A DNA stretch of 64,000 bases from Terribacillus saccharophilus (GCF_002272745.1 NZ_NPBD01000007.1:372001-436000), one strand, 5' to 3'; shown: positions 51,949-62,541, counted from the stretch's first letter. Translations and numbers: made by a program. The notes: generated by a model not told the origin, from the sequence alone.

Positions 51949-51990
51949 ACTTTAATACTTTACCATAATAAAGCGATGGAGGAATTTGAA

Positions 51991-53316
51991 GTGAACGCAG
52001 TTGTTATAGCAGTTATCGCAGTGCTGGTTCTCAGTTTACTGCGAATCAATGTCGTTTTTTCTTTGATATTAGGCTCCCTTATCGGCGGATTAGTCGGTGG
52101 GCTTGGAATAGATGGGACGCTTACAGCGTTTACAGATGGTGTAGGAGGAGGCGCAAATGTCGCTTTAAGCTATGCAATGCTCGGTGGATTTGCCGTCGCA
52201 ATTGCTAGCACAGGTCTTCCAGAGGCGATGGTGAGAGGAATCATATCCATCAGCGGGAAAAAAGATACTGCGTATGCTAAAAAGCGTACACGTGCACTTA
52301 TTCTTATCCTGATTCTGATTATGGCTTGTTTTTCGCAGAATGTAATTCCAGTGCATATCGCATTTATACCATTATTGATTCCGCCGCTTTTGAAGATCAT
52401 GAATGAATTGCAAATTGATCGCCGCTTGACGGCTACCATTCTGACATTCGGTTTGGTTACACCATACATGCTGATACCAGCAGGTTATGGTCAAATATTC
52501 CATGATATTGTAGCAACAAATATGACATCAAGTGGATTAGAAGTGAGCTCGGACCAAGTGACAAAGGCGATGATAATTCCCGCACTTGGCATGGTAGTAG
52601 GTCTAATCATTGCGTTATTCACTTATCGTAAGCCAAGAATGTACCAAGATATCGATTTGCCAGTCGCAGATGAAGTGAAAGAAGAGAATATTCAACTGAA
52701 GTCTAGTGCGCTAATTTTCTCAGTAGCAGCTATTGTTGCAGCATTAGCTGTCCAAATTTGGACTGATTCGATGGTATTTGGTGCCTTAGCAGGTATAATC
52801 GTGCTTTATATAACAAGAACGGTGAAATGGAAAGAAGCAGATACGATTTTAACTAACGGTATGCGACTGATGGCTTTCATCGGTTTTGTAATGATCGCAG
52901 CTTCCGGCTTTTCCAGTGTTATCGGTGCTACAGGCGATGTGGAATCTCTGGTCCAGGATGCAGCAGCTGCCATTAACGGCAGTCAGGCTCTGGGGGCACT
53001 AATGATGCTTGTTGTTGGATTACTTGTAACAATGGGTATTGGATCTTCCTTCTCCACAGTACCGGTCATTGCGACTATCTTTGTCCCGTTGGCGATTGAG
53101 TTAGGTTTCAGTCCAATGGCAATCATTGCGTTGGTTGGAACAGCAGGTGCTCTTGGAGACGCAGGATCACCGGCCTCTGACAGTACGCTAGGGCCAACAT
53201 CCGGCTTGAATGCGGATGGACAGCATGATCATATGTGGGATACAGTCGTCCCGACATTCCTACACTACAATCTGCCTGTTATTGCACTAGGCTGGATTGC
53301 CGCGATGATCCTTTGA
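51991..53316 (+). CDS. yuiF: Na+/H+ antiporter-family membrane protein (YuiF-like)
   Basis: A 441-residue polytopic membrane protein with roughly 11-12 helices, of the family with an N-terminal Na+/H+ antiporter module (NAVVIAVIAVLVLSLLRINVV) and the NhaC-like core GDAGSPASDSTLGPT near the C-terminus. B. subtilis YuiF has the same length. Ion antiport is a family annotation; amino-acid transport has been suggested for relatives. The start is GTG at 51991, seven bases after TGGAGGA; an upstream in-frame start would add a poorly fitting leader. Confidence 0.85.
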   Translation: MNAVVIAVIAVLVLSLLRINVVFSLILGSLIGGLVGGLGIDGTLTAFTDGVGGGANVALSYAMLGGFAVAIASTGLPEAMVRGIISISGKKDTAYAKKRTRALILILILIMACFSQNVIPVHIAFIPLLIPPLLKIMNELQIDRRLTATILTFGLVTPYMLIPAGYGQIFHDIVATNMTSSGLEVSSDQVTKAMIIPALGMVVGLIIALFTYRKPRMYQDIDLPVADEVKEENIQLKSSALIFSVAAIVAALAVQIWTDSMVFGALAGIIVLYITRTVKWKEADTILTNGMRLMAFIGFVMIAASGFSSVIGATGDVESLVQDAAAAINGSQALGALMMLVVGLLVTMGIGSSFSTVPVIATIFVPLAIELGFSPMAIIALVGTAGALGDAGSPASDSTLGPTSGLNADGQHDHMWDTVVPTFLHYNLPVIALGWIAAMIL

Positions 53317-53372
53317 TGGTTGAACGCTGGACATGCTAGCGTTATGATACGTGTAGAGGATAAAAAGGGGCG

Positions 53373-54779
53373 ATGAATGTGGAAGGCAAAACAGTACGCG
53401 AACTAGTGACAGCTATTAAAGATAAGGAAATCTCTCCTGTTGAGGTAGCTTCCTATTATTTGGGTCAGACAGAGAGTAAAAATGGCGAAATCAATGCGTT
53501 CGTTACCATGAATGATAAGTTGCTAGCAGAAGCGAAAGAGGCTGAAGCAGCAGTCATGCGTGGGGAAGAGACAGGGCTTCTGCATGGTATTCCAGTCGGG
53601 ATCAAAGATCTTACACCGGTAAAAGGTATGCGTACCACTTTTGGCTCACCGGCTTATAAGAATCATATCGCTGATCGGGACGCTACGATCGTCAAGCGTC
53701 TACGCCAAGCAGGTGCTTTGATCATGGGCAAGACGAACACGCCTGAATTCGGTCATAAAGGCACGACGGATAATATGGTATTCGGTGCGACTGTGAATCC
53801 ATGGGATCATTCCAAGACAGCAGGCGGATCCAGTGGGGGTGCCGCTGCAGCTGTTGCTGCAGGAATGGTGCCGCTGGCAGAGGGAAGTGATGGAGGAGGT
53901 TCTATTCGTATTCCTGCTAGCTTGTGCGGCGTATTTGGCTTTAAGCCGACATATGGCCGTATTCCGATGGATAATAATCTGGGGAATGTATTCGGATCCA
54001 GTTCTCCGTTCGTCAATCATGGACCGCTCTCGAATAATCCAGATGATAGTGCGCTTTTCCTTGAGGCAGTTCAGGGCCCGTCCACGACGGATCCTTTCAG
54101 TCTGCCGCTTTTAGACAGTCATATAGGCTCTTCTTATTTAGAGGAACAAGCCCAAGGTTTGCGTATCGCCTATACACCGGATTTTGGAATGTATGCTGTT
54201 GATCCGGAAGTAAGAGAGGTTATCGAAGCAACGTTCGATAATTGGCGGGCGCTCGGTATGTCCGTTGAAATTGTAGATCTTAATTTCGATATGGACAGAC
54301 AGGAGTTCAATGGATTCTTTACAAGCATGTGGTATGCGTCTTCAGCAGCAGGCAGTGCTAAATTACTTGAAGAGCATCCTGAATGGGTGTCCGATTCCTA
54401 TCGCGATATGATCGAAAAAGGCAAGCCATTAATGGCCTCAGATTATCGTGCATACGAACGAAATCGCTCGACAGTTTGGAATAGGCTGCAGACAGTGCTG
54501 CAGGATTACGATTTGGTACTATCGCCGACTCTGGCAGTTCCAGCCTTCGACTATCACTTATTAGGACCGTCTGTCATTGATGGGCAGCAAGTGAAGGAAG
54601 ACGCAGACTGGATGATGACACATGCTTACAATGTGACTGGTCTTCCGGCAGGTTCCCTGCCAGCAGGTCTATCATCAGGACGTTTGCCGATCGGCATGCA
54701 GCTAGCTGCTAACCGATTCCAGGATGCCCGTGTGCTTCGTGCAGCTAAGGCTTATATGGATGCCTATCCACTACGTTAA
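53373..54779 (+). CDS. Amidase-signature family amidase
   Basis: A 468-residue amidohydrolase with the Ser-cisSer-Lys catalytic set: Lys in [10 protein letters not shown] (about residue 78), cis-Ser in [20 protein letters not shown] (about 153) and nucleophile Ser in [12 protein letters not shown] (about 177). [13 protein letters not shown] follows, as in GatA and bacterial amidases. It lacks gatB/gatC neighbours, so it is not the tRNA amidotransferase. The ATG at 53373 is very close to AAAAGGGG; GTG at 53379 has better spacing. It ends in a strong terminator. Confidence 0.93.
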   Translation: MNVEGKTVRELVTAIKDKEISPVEVASYYLGQTESKNGEINAFVTMNDKLLAEAKEAEAAVMRGEETGLLHGIPVGIKDLTPVKGMRTTFGSPAYKNHIADRDATIVKRLRQAGALIMGKTNTPEFGHKGTTDNMVFGATVNPWDHSKTAGGSSGGAAAAVAAGMVPLAEGSDGGGSIRIPASLCGVFGFKPTYGRIPMDNNLGNVFGSSSPFVNHGPLSNNPDDSALFLEAVQGPSTTDPFSLPLLDSHIGSSYLEEQAQGLRIAYTPDFGMYAVDPEVREVIEATFDNWRALGMSVEIVDLNFDMDRQEFNGFFTSMWYASSAAGSAKLLEEHPEWVSDSYRDMIEKGKPLMASDYRAYERNRSTVWNRLQTVLQDYDLVLSPTLAVPAFDYHLLGPSVIDGQQVKEDADWMMTHAYNVTGLPAGSLPAGLSSGRLPIGMQLAANRFQDARVLRAAKAYMDAYPLR

Positions 54780-54804
54780 AAAAGCAGCTTAGGCTGCTTT
54801 TTTT
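54778..54804 (+). terminator. Intrinsic terminator of the amidase gene
   Basis: AAAGCAGC/GCTGCTTT stem, TTAG loop, seven-T run. The remaining DNA to 54959 shows no clear feature besides the next ribosome site. Confidence 0.9.
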
Positions 54805-54959
54805 CTCTTTGCTTTAAATATCCCGGTTGCTTTACAGAAAATTAACCAGAATCATGCCTATCCTCCTATATCAGGAAATTGGGATTCCCGCTAGTATGGT
54901 AGATGACGGAGTTCGCCAGTATTTGCCGAACTTACTAATATTTTGGGGGAATCATGTAG

Positions 54960-57900
54960 ATGGGCAAAAGGATCATATCTGTTTTTGCAATAGTCACACT
55001 TATTTGTTCTGGGATTTTGCCGAGCTTCTCTTCTGGCGTACAAGCTGCAGAACGTGTTGCGGCACCTATTCTATCGGAATATGTAGAAGGAAGCTCTTAT
55101 AATAAAGCAATTGAGCTTTATAATCCGACAAACGAACCAATTGATCTTAGTCAATTTGAGCTGGCAGGATATTTCAATGGTAATACAGAAGCTACTGCTT
55201 CTCTGACCTTGTCGGGAACATTGGAATCTGGTGATACATATGTGATTGCTAACCCGCGTGCGAGCGAAAAATTGCTTGCAGCAGCGGATCAGACGAACGG
55301 GAGCGTCATAAACTTTAATGGAAATGATGCAGTCGCTCTCCAGCAGGATGGCGCCGTTTTGGATGTAGTTGGCGAAATCGGGAATGACCAGGATACAGCT
55401 AAAGATATAGGCCTTATCCGATCCGCTGATGTGACTGAAGGCAGCACAGTCTTTGTTTCAGAGCAATGGGAGGTAACGGAGAAGGATACATTTGATACAA
55501 TCGGCTCTCATGGACAAGAGCAGCCTGGTGAGGATCCTGAAGAAGAGCCAGAAGCAGGCACAGTCCAGCCAATCGCCGATGTGAAAAGCAAGACTGGTGA
55601 AACCGTAACAGTGGAAGGAATTGCTACAGCAGATAATGCAAGTATCGGCGGAGGGAAGTTATCTACATTCCTTCAAGACGACACAGCTGGTATCAATATC
55701 TATCATACGGATGCAGCTGCTTTCCCCGACATTAAGGAAGGCGACCTTATCCGCGTTACTGGGGAAATTACGAGCTATAAAGGGTTGACTGAAATAGAAC
55801 CAGCAAAAGATGGTATTATAATCGATTCCGCTGGTAATGATATACCTTCACCTAAAGAGATGACGATCAGTCAGCTTCAGAATGAAACAACAGCCGAACC
55901 AGCAGAAGGAGAGCTTGTCCAGGTAAACGGCTATATCAAGGATATTCCTAGTAGCCCAGCTGGTGGTGGCTACAATGTTCAGTTTATCAATGAAAACTAT
56001 GAATCTGTCACATTACGTATTATGGAATCTGCTTTGGATATATCGGCTATTGAAGAAGGAAAGTGGTACTCTGTTACCGGTATCCTAGGTCAATACGACA
56101 GCTATCAGATCCTGCCTCGTAAGCAAGAGGATATGCAGGTAGCTGCCGAACAGCCAGAAGCACCTAAGACAGAAGGTACGTACAAAGCAGTTGTAGAATC
56201 TGTGACTGACGGAGATACGATCCGCCTTCAAGCCCCTGTTTTAGGATCCGATCGGGTTCGCTTTGTAAATGCGGATACACCGGAGACATTCCATGCGATC
56301 AAAAATGAATTAGACCAGAACCAAATGGATCATGGAAAAGCTGCGTCTGATTATTTGAAGTCCAAGCTCTCTGCAGGCGAAGAAATTACCCTTAAAGTGG
56401 GAGAAGAGCCTACTGATAATTATGGACGTTTGCTGGCACAGGTTATCACAGATGAAGGCGAAAATATGAATCTCGAATTGGTGAAAGAAGGACTGGCAGT
56501 CACTTATTTCATCTCTCCAATCGGGGATACAGACGAATATGACACTTTCCAACAAGCTGTGGCAGAGGCAAAAGAGCAGGAAAAAGGTATTTGGAATCCT
56601 GATTCACCACTTGAGGAGCTTCCGTTCAAATTCCGGGCCCGCTATGATGGCAGCGGCTTGGATAAATATGTTGGAAACTCGGATACAAAGGAATATGTAG
56701 TTCCAGCTGAATGGGAATCTATTCCGGTAGAGAAGCGAATCTTTTTCTGGACGGAAGAGGATGCCATTGCGGAAGGCTATACAGCAGCAGATGCAACTGA
56801 GCCTCCAGCAAACGAAGATAACCTGGCCGTACAGCTGCTTGGGATGAACGACCTTCACGGCAAGATTGATCAGCAATACGAACTCGATATAAACGAAGAT
56901 GGAACAATGGATGGTACATTCGGACGTATGGATTATACTGCTGCAGCTATTAAGCAGCGTGAAGCAGAGAATCCAAATAGTCTACTAGTGCATGCAGGAG
57001 ATATGATCGGCGGCAGCTCTCCTGTATCAGCTCTACTTCAGGATGAGCCAACAATCGAGATTATGGAAGCGATGGGCTTTGATGTCGGGACTATCGGCAA
57101 CCATGAACTTGATGAAGGAACAGATGAGCTTCTGCGTATCGTGGAAGGCGGGGAGCACCCGAATGGGACTCCTGGATATGATGGTACGGACTTTGCGACA
57201 CTTTGTGCAAACTGTGTTTACAAAGACAGCAACGAAACGATTCTTCCTGCTTACAGCATTCAGGAAGTAGACGGAGAAAAAATCGGATTTATTGGAGTAA
57301 ATACGACAGCATCACTTGGTATGGTTATGCCAGAAGGAATTCAGGACATTACCATTACGGATGAAGTGGAAGCAGTCAACAAAGCAACCAAAGAACTAAA
57401 GGAACAAGGCGTAAAGGCTATTGTCGTTCTGTCCCATATGCCAGCTGAGCAGAGTGGAGACAGCGCTACAGGTGATGCAGCTGACATGGCGAATGCGGTA
57501 GACGACGAGGTTGATATTATCTTCGTAGCCCATAACCATGCTGTTGTTAATGCGACTGTAGATAATAAGCTTATCGTTCAAGCATCCGAATATGGCAAAG
57601 CCTTTTCTGATGTAGATGTGGAAATTGATCGTGAAACAGGTGATATCGTATCCAAGCAAGCTGAAATCGTCTGGGCAGATCAAGCCGCCTACACACCAGA
57701 TCCAACAGTCGGAGCTATACTGGCTAAATATGCTGAAGAAGTAGCACCAATCATGAACGAAGTTGTAGGTGTTGCAGCTAATACGATGACTGGCGGGTAT
57801 GCTGTAAAAGGGGAAATAGGCGATAATGCACTTGGCAACTTGCTTGCCGATGGCATGAATGAAGCAATGAATAGTGATTTCGCTATGATGAATGGCGGAG

Positions 57901-58514
57901 GAATCAGGGATGACTTATTGGAAGGTGATATCACCTGGGGTGAGCTCTTCAATATTCAGCCTTTCAATAATACGCTCATGACATTCGAAATCGATGGAGC
58001 TGATTTGGAGCCTATATTGAATGCTCAAATCACTTCCTACGGCCCGGATTACAGCATAAGCGGCTTTACATATACATGGAATGGAGAAACGAATCAGGTT
58101 GTGGATATCAAGCTTCCTGATGGTTCACCTATTGAAGAAGATAAAGTATACACACTGACAGTGAATAACTTCATGGGTACATCATTAGGTGATAAGTATC
58201 GTCCAATCAGCGAACTCGGCCGTAATCCTGTAATGGGACCAGAAGATTTGGAGGCAACTGTGGCATATGTACGCAGCTTCGAAATGGAGCCCATCAGCTA
58301 TGAAGCAGAGGGACGCATTTCCGAAGTGAGCGGAGATACACCTACTGAGCCTCCTGCAGAACCAGAGGAGCCGCCAGTAGATCCGGAAGAACCACCGACT
58401 GATCCTGATCAGCCGGATGGAGACGACGAACCGAATCATCCGATAGTGGAAATAGTCAAAGACATTATCGGAACTGTGTGGAATTGGGTGCAGAACCTGT
58501 TCTGGCGCTGGTAA
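54960..58514 (+). CDS. yhcR: Secreted multidomain nuclease / 5'-nucleotidase (YhcR-like)
   Basis: An 1184-residue exported enzyme. Order: Sec signal (1-29); lamin-tail domain (about 35-185); acidic linker; two OB-fold regions (about 203-290 and 300-395); staphylococcal-nuclease domain (about 405-550; VTDGDTIRL, VNADTPE, NYGRLLA); calcineurin-like phosphatase (about 622-905; NDLHG, HAGDMIGG, GNHELDEG, AHNH); 5'-nucleotidase C-terminal domain (about 935-1095; NGGGIRDDL); Pro/Glu-rich linker (1127-1160); and a Trp-rich tail VWNWVQNLFWRW. B. subtilis YhcR has the same plan but is sortase-anchored; no LPxTx motif is seen here. It would degrade extracellular nucleic acid to nucleosides. GGGGGA precedes the ATG. 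Confidence 0.9.
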   Translation: MGKRIISVFAIVTLICSGILPSFSSGVQAAERVAAPILSEYVEGSSYNKAIELYNPTNEPIDLSQFELAGYFNGNTEATASLTLSGTLESGDTYVIANPRASEKLLAAADQTNGSVINFNGNDAVALQQDGAVLDVVGEIGNDQDTAKDIGLIRSADVTEGSTVFVSEQWEVTEKDTFDTIGSHGQEQPGEDPEEEPEAGTVQPIADVKSKTGETVTVEGIATADNASIGGGKLSTFLQDDTAGINIYHTDAAAFPDIKEGDLIRVTGEITSYKGLTEIEPAKDGIIIDSAGNDIPSPKEMTISQLQNETTAEPAEGELVQVNGYIKDIPSSPAGGGYNVQFINENYESVTLRIMESALDISAIEEGKWYSVTGILGQYDSYQILPRKQEDMQVAAEQPEAPKTEGTYKAVVESVTDGDTIRLQAPVLGSDRVRFVNADTPETFHAIKNELDQNQMDHGKAASDYLKSKLSAGEEITLKVGEEPTDNYGRLLAQVITDEGENMNLELVKEGLAVTYFISPIGDTDEYDTFQQAVAEAKEQEKGIWNPDSPLEELPFKFRARYDGSGLDKYVGNSDTKEYVVPAEWESIPVEKRIFFWTEEDAIAEGYTAADATEPPANEDNLAVQLLGMNDLHGKIDQQYELDINEDGTMDGTFGRMDYTAAAIKQREAENPNSLLVHAGDMIGGSSPVSALLQDEPTIEIMEAMGFDVGTIGNHELDEGTDELLRIVEGGEHPNGTPGYDGTDFATLCANCVYKDSNETILPAYSIQEVDGEKIGFIGVNTTASLGMVMPEGIQDITITDEVEAVNKATKELKEQGVKAIVVLSHMPAEQSGDSATGDAADMANAVDDEVDIIFVAHNHAVVNATVDNKLIVQASEYGKAFSDVDVEIDRETGDIVSKQAEIVWADQAAYTPDPTVGAILAKYAEEVAPIMNEVVGVAANTMTGGYAVKGEIGDNALGNLLADGMNEAMNSDFAMMNGGGIRDDLLEGDITWGELFNIQPFNNTLMTFEIDGADLEPILNAQITSYGPDYSISGFTYTWNGETNQVVDIKLPDGSPIEEDKVYTLTVNNFMGTSLGDKYRPISELGRNPVMGPEDLEATVAYVRSFEMEPISYEAEGRISEVSGDTPTEPPAEPEEPPVDPEEPPTDPDQPDGDDEPNHPIVEIVKDIIGTVWNWVQNLFWRW

Positions 58515-58517
58515 TGC

Positions 58518-58558
58518 AAAAACACCTTCAAGCAATAATTGCTTGAAGGTGTTTTTTT
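58518..58558. terminator. Bidirectional terminator between yhcR and mleN
   Basis: Long near-perfect palindrome (AAACACCTTCAAGCAAT and its complement) with a seven-T run on the plus strand. Confidence 0.92.
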
Positions 58559-59954
58559 AGCTTTCTGCTGCTGTTTTTCCTTTGGTGTACCAAATGAACT
58601 TACCAGTGTAACCGTAGATGATAGCTAGTCCAATTGCTACAAAGCTCAGCCACATGAATGGCAGATAGGAGAACGTAGAAACTCCAAGGATACCAGCCAT
58701 GTAAATGCCGTTGTCTGACCAAGGTACCATACCGGAAGTCAATGTACCGCCAACTTCTGTGTTACGGGACAGAACGCGGCGGTCAAGCTGCTGTCTGTCA
58801 TACGTTTTTTCCATCATTTTTGGTGTCAGGATTAAAGCAACATACATGGCACAGCCGAGGACATTGCCTAAGAACGCTACGATTAAGGTTGCAACTGTCG
58901 TGTTACCTGCTGATACAAGTTTCTTTTCGAAAGTGGAAACAATTACTTGCAGGACACCGAGCTTCTCCAAAAGCCCCCCAAAACCGAGACCGAAGATGAT
59001 AACCATTAAAGTATCGAGCATACCTAATACGCCGCCTCGGTTGAGTATGCCATCAATGAATGACACACCTGTATCAATTGAAAAACCACTATAAGCGGTG
59101 CCTAGTGCTTCTGCAAAATTCATTCCCTGGAACAGGGTTGCCCAGATTGCACCAAGCAGTGCACCTATAACGATAACCGGCATGGAAGGTTTCTTCATTG
59201 CCAGCAGAACAAGTACCGCTACCGCCGGCACTAGCATGTGTATTCCTATATCAAAATTATCTAGCAGTGCTGTTTTCAGCGAGTCGACCCTTGCTTGATC
59301 GATATCTTCTCCACCGTAAATGAAACCGGCCCCTGTAAACAGAATAGCAGTGATGATAAACGCTGGAATAGAAAGGAACAGCATAGCCCGCACGTGCTCA
59401 AGCACATCTACTTTGGATAAAGAAGATGCAAGTACCGTACTATCTGATAATGGGGATAGCTTGTCTCCAAAATATGCTCCTGACAGAACAGCTCCGGCTA
59501 CGAGCGGCAATGGCATACCAAGACCTTCACCAATTGCCATCATGGCGATACCAGCTGTTCCAGCTGTTCCCCAAGATGTTCCTGTTGCAACAGACATGAC
59601 AGAACAAATGATCAATGTTGCAAGCAGGAAGATACTTGGGTGTATAAATTCAAGACCATAGTAAATTAACGTCGGTACAACTCCGCCTGCAATCCATGTA
59701 CCGATAAGTGTTCCCACTGCTACAAGGATCAATACAGCCTCTAATCCGTTCGAAATCCCACTCATAATAGATTTTTGTAAATCTTGATACTTGTGTCCTA
59801 GCCGTATGCCTAGAATGATAACTATAAACCAGGAGATGAAAAGAGCCAATTGGATTGGCAGATCAAGATAGACTGTAAAAGATAATACAAGCGCTAGAAA
59901 GATTCCTAGTACGATGATAATCTCTGTAATTGATGGTAATCTTGCTGCTTTCAA
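58557..59954 (-). CDS. mleN: NhaC-family Na+/H+ antiporter, probable malate/lactate antiporter MleN
   Basis: A 465-residue membrane antiporter with about 12 helices. GTSWGTAGTAGIAMMAIGEGLG and GAYFGDKLSPLSDSTVLAS are the NhaC signature. Its place third in ansA-ansB-mleN copies the B. subtilis order ansA-ansB-mleN-mleA, where MleN exchanges malate for lactate with Na+ and protons; malic enzyme (mleA) is missing here. The start is TTG at 59954, seven bases after AGGAGG. The intercistronic region holds hairpins and a cre-like site, so it may be expressed differently from ansAB. Confidence 0.85.
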   Translation of the reverse strand: MKAARLPSITEIIIVLGIFLALVLSFTVYLDLPIQLALFISWFIVIILGIRLGHKYQDLQKSIMSGISNGLEAVLILVAVGTLIGTWIAGGVVPTLIYYGLEFIHPSIFLLATLIICSVMSVATGTSWGTAGTAGIAMMAIGEGLGMPLPLVAGAVLSGAYFGDKLSPLSDSTVLASSLSKVDVLEHVRAMLFLSIPAFIITAILFTGAGFIYGGEDIDQARVDSLKTALLDNFDIGIHMLVPAVAVLVLLAMKKPSMPVIVIGALLGAIWATLFQGMNFAEALGTAYSGFSIDTGVSFIDGILNRGGVLGMLDTLMVIIFGLGFGGLLEKLGVLQVIVSTFEKKLVSAGNTTVATLIVAFLGNVLGCAMYVALILTPKMMEKTYDRQQLDRRVLSRNTEVGGTLTSGMVPWSDNGIYMAGILGVSTFSYLPFMWLSFVAIGLAIIYGYTGKFIWYTKGKTAAES

Positions 59955-59975
59955 AACGAAACCTCCTAAAAATAA

Positions 59976-60045
59976 TGAACCCGCTTACAAATGAAAGCGG
60001 ATAATGATGCGCTCTGCGACCGATTTTTTTAAAAAACAGGTCGCA
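59976..60045 (-). promoter_or_regulatory. Intercistronic hairpins and cre-like site between ansB and mleN
   Basis: On the minus strand a hairpin TGCGACC/GGTCGCA encloses a T6/A7 inner stem (about 60012-60045). A second hairpin CCGCTT/AAGCGG (about 59981-60000) overlaps TGTAAGCGGGTTCA (59976-59989), which matches the cre consensus at 13 of 14 positions. Confidence 0.45.
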
Positions 60046-60059
60046 CGCACATCCTCCTA

Positions 60060-61487
60060 TTATCTATCAAAAAGCTCCTCACCTGCAATACCCGGTTTCG
60101 TCATTTCATAAGGATTCAAGATAATATCAAGCTCTTCTTCGGTTAAGACATCATGTTGCAGACAAAGCTCACGAATTGATTTGCCAGTAAGGATCGCTTC
60201 TCGAGCGATTCGAGCAGCAACTTCATATCCCAAATGCGGGTTGACTGCTGTTAGCAAACCAACACTTTTATCTACATATTCCTTCAGCAACGCTTCATTC
60301 GCTTCAATACCGATCAGGCAGTTATCTGTGAAGGAGCGGAAGCCGTTATTCATGATGCTGATGGACTGTAAAAGGTTGAACACAAGTACAGGTTCCATGA
60401 CATTCAATTCGAGCTGTCCAGCTTCGGAGGCCAAGCAGATTGTATTATCATTGCCGATTACTTGGAATGCGATCTGATTGATTAGCTCAGCCATGACTGG
60501 GTTCACTTTCCCTGGCATGATAGACGAACCTGGCTGACGTGCTGGCAGGTTGATTTCATTCAGGCCAGCTCTTGGACCAGAAGCCATCAAGCGAAGATCA
60601 TTCGCGATTTTGGACATGTTCATCATACAAACCTTCAGTGCAGCAGAAACCTCTGTATAGGCATCTGTATTCTGTGTCGCATCTACAAGATTTTCAGCAG
60701 TTACAAGTGGCAAACCGCTGTTGGCAGCCAAATATCCAACCACATGCTCGATATATTTCGGGTTTGCATTCAAACCTGTACCGACGGCTGTTGCTCCCAT
60801 ATTGACCTCATACAGATGCTGACGTGACTGTTTGATGCGTTTAATATCTCTTTCCAGCACACGGCTGTACGCTTCGAATTCTTGACCTAAGCGAATAGGC
60901 ACAGCATCCTGAAGATGTGTACGTCCCATTTTGATGACAGAATCGAACTGTATTGCTTTTTTCTTGAATTCTCCCTGCATATATTCCATCGTATCGAGCA
61001 ATCTCTCGAGCATGTTTAATGTCGAAATGTGAATTGCTGTCGGAAATACATCATTCGTTGATTGAGACATATTCACATGTGTATTAGGGCTTAAATGCTG
61101 GTAATCGCCTTTTTCGTGACCAAGGATCTCCAGGGCGCGATTCGTGATGACTTCATTAGCATTCATATTGATGGACGTGCCTGCACCGCCTTGGATTGGA
61201 TCCACGATAAACTGATCATGCCATTGACCGCTTATTAGTTCATCTGATGCTTGAACAATTGCATTGCCAAGCCCTTCATACAACCGTTTTACGTCCATAT
61301 TGGCGAGGGCAGCTGATTTCTTCACGATACCAAGTGCTTTGATCATTTCTTCATGGATGCGGTAACCCGTTATCGGGAAATTCTCTGACGCGCGCAGCGT
61401 CTGAATTCCGTAATACGCATCTTTCGTAATTTGTTTTTCTCCCAGAAAGTCTTTCTCAATCCGATAGTTCTCTTGTAAGTCTGCCAT
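60060..61487 (-). CDS. ansB: Aspartate ammonia-lyase (aspartase)
   Basis: Deaminates aspartate to fumarate and ammonia; 475 residues, fumarase/aspartase superfamily. IKMGRTHLQDAVPIRLGQEF, NTHVNMSQSTND and the signature GSSIMPGKVNPV (flexible catalytic loop with Ser) are all present. The start at 61487 has AAGGAAGG upstream; an in-frame start at 61508 lacks one. It follows ansA with a 25-base gap and precedes the C4-dicarboxylate/lactate antiporter gene, giving a complete asparagine-to-fumarate route. Confidence 0.96.
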   Translation of the reverse strand: MADLQENYRIEKDFLGEKQITKDAYYGIQTLRASENFPITGYRIHEEMIKALGIVKKSAALANMDVKRLYEGLGNAIVQASDELISGQWHDQFIVDPIQGGAGTSINMNANEVITNRALEILGHEKGDYQHLSPNTHVNMSQSTNDVFPTAIHISTLNMLERLLDTMEYMQGEFKKKAIQFDSVIKMGRTHLQDAVPIRLGQEFEAYSRVLERDIKRIKQSRQHLYEVNMGATAVGTGLNANPKYIEHVVGYLAANSGLPLVTAENLVDATQNTDAYTEVSAALKVCMMNMSKIANDLRLMASGPRAGLNEINLPARQPGSSIMPGKVNPVMAELINQIAFQVIGNDNTICLASEAGQLELNVMEPVLVFNLLQSISIMNNGFRSFTDNCLIGIEANEALLKEYVDKSVGLLTAVNPHLGYEVAARIAREAILTGKSIRELCLQHDVLTEEELDIILNPYEMTKPGIAGEELFDR

Positions 61488-61512
61488 GACCTGAACCTTC
61501 CTTTTCACTAAT

Positions 61513-62508
61513 TTAAGAGGGCCATATAGTAATATCTTCAGCGATCGGTGTTTCCATCATACGTTTAACTTCTTTAGGATCAGTGGATTGGCCCAATGCC
61601 CACATGAGTTTTGGTACAATTGCCTCTGTGTTCATATTGCTTGAACGAGTCACCAAGTCCTGGTTGATACGCCGGCCGACTTCGTAAATACTCATATCTT
61701 CGCCTTCCTCAAGACATTGAGTAGTGATGACGACTACAATGCCTCTTTCCACCAATTCGTTAATCTTGTGCAGAAGGTCGCGTCCTTCGAATGGAATACC
61801 GCCGCTGCCATAGCTCTCGATTACGATTCCTTTATACATTCTTCCTAAAGCATCTAACATCTCGGGCTTCAGGCCCGGATACAACCTTAATAAGAGTACA
61901 TCAGTACAGAGGGAAGTATCAACGGTAAAAGGGACTTTTTCGCTTTGAATTTTTTTGTTATATTCGACCTCATCTTCATGGATGAAGGCGATGTAGGGGT
62001 AATTGATACTTTCGAACGCATCATAGCTTTTCGTCCGCAGCTTGATCGCCCGTGTTCCTTGAATAACGCGACCATCGAATACTACGTAAACACCGCCTAC
62101 TTCTTCACAAGCAAAGCGGATGGCATCTTTGATATTTTTCTTGGCATCTGTTTTTTGGAACGTAATCGGTATCTGTGAACCGGTGATGACAATTGGTTTA
62201 CTCGCATTCTGCAGCATATAGGACAAAGCCGCTGCCGTATAAGCCATTGTGTCGGTTCCGTGTGTGATAACAAAGCCATCGTAAGCATCATAATGATCTT
62301 TGATTGCCTCGGCCATCGTCACCCAATCCTCTGGTTGCATGTTTGTGCTGTCCAGATTCATAAGTGAGACTGTTTCCATCGTATAATCATTATCCATATT
62401 GGAAACAAAGCTTAACAATTCATTTGCATCTACAGCCGGTGATAGGCCGTTTGCTCCTTCGACTGATGCAATGGTGCCGCCGGTGGTAAGTAATAATAGC
62501 TTCTTCAT
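61513..62508 (-). CDS. ansA: L-asparaginase, type I cytoplasmic
   Basis: Hydrolyses asparagine to aspartate and ammonia; 331 residues. The first catalytic Thr is in [12 protein letters not shown] (about residue 12) and the second in [14 protein letters not shown] (about 90). No signal peptide, so it is the cytoplasmic form. AGAGGTG precedes the ATG at 62508; a GTG at 62517 overlaps that site. It is the first gene of the ans operon, divergent from ansR, with candidate AnsR operators on both sides of its promoter. Confidence 0.95.
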   Translation of the reverse strand: MKKLLLLTTGGTIASVEGANGLSPAVDANELLSFVSNMDNDYTMETVSLMNLDSTNMQPEDWVTMAEAIKDHYDAYDGFVITHGTDTMAYTAAALSYMLQNASKPIVITGSQIPITFQKTDAKKNIKDAIRFACEEVGGVYVVFDGRVIQGTRAIKLRTKSYDAFESINYPYIAFIHEDEVEYNKKIQSEKVPFTVDTSLCTDVLLLRLYPGLKPEMLDALGRMYKGIVIESYGSGGIPFEGRDLLHKINELVERGIVVVITTQCLEEGEDMSIYEVGRRINQDLVTRSSNMNTEAIVPKLMWALGQSTDPKEVKRMMETPIAEDITIWPS

Positions 62509-62541
62509 TCCCTGCACCTCTTCTATCTATCTCAAATGTAA

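Noticed and set aside
53373..54779. GatA subunit of the glutamyl-tRNA amidotransferase
   Set aside because: The amidase signature fits, but gatC and gatB are not adjacent and the substrate-loop sequences differ; a stand-alone amidase is the safer call.
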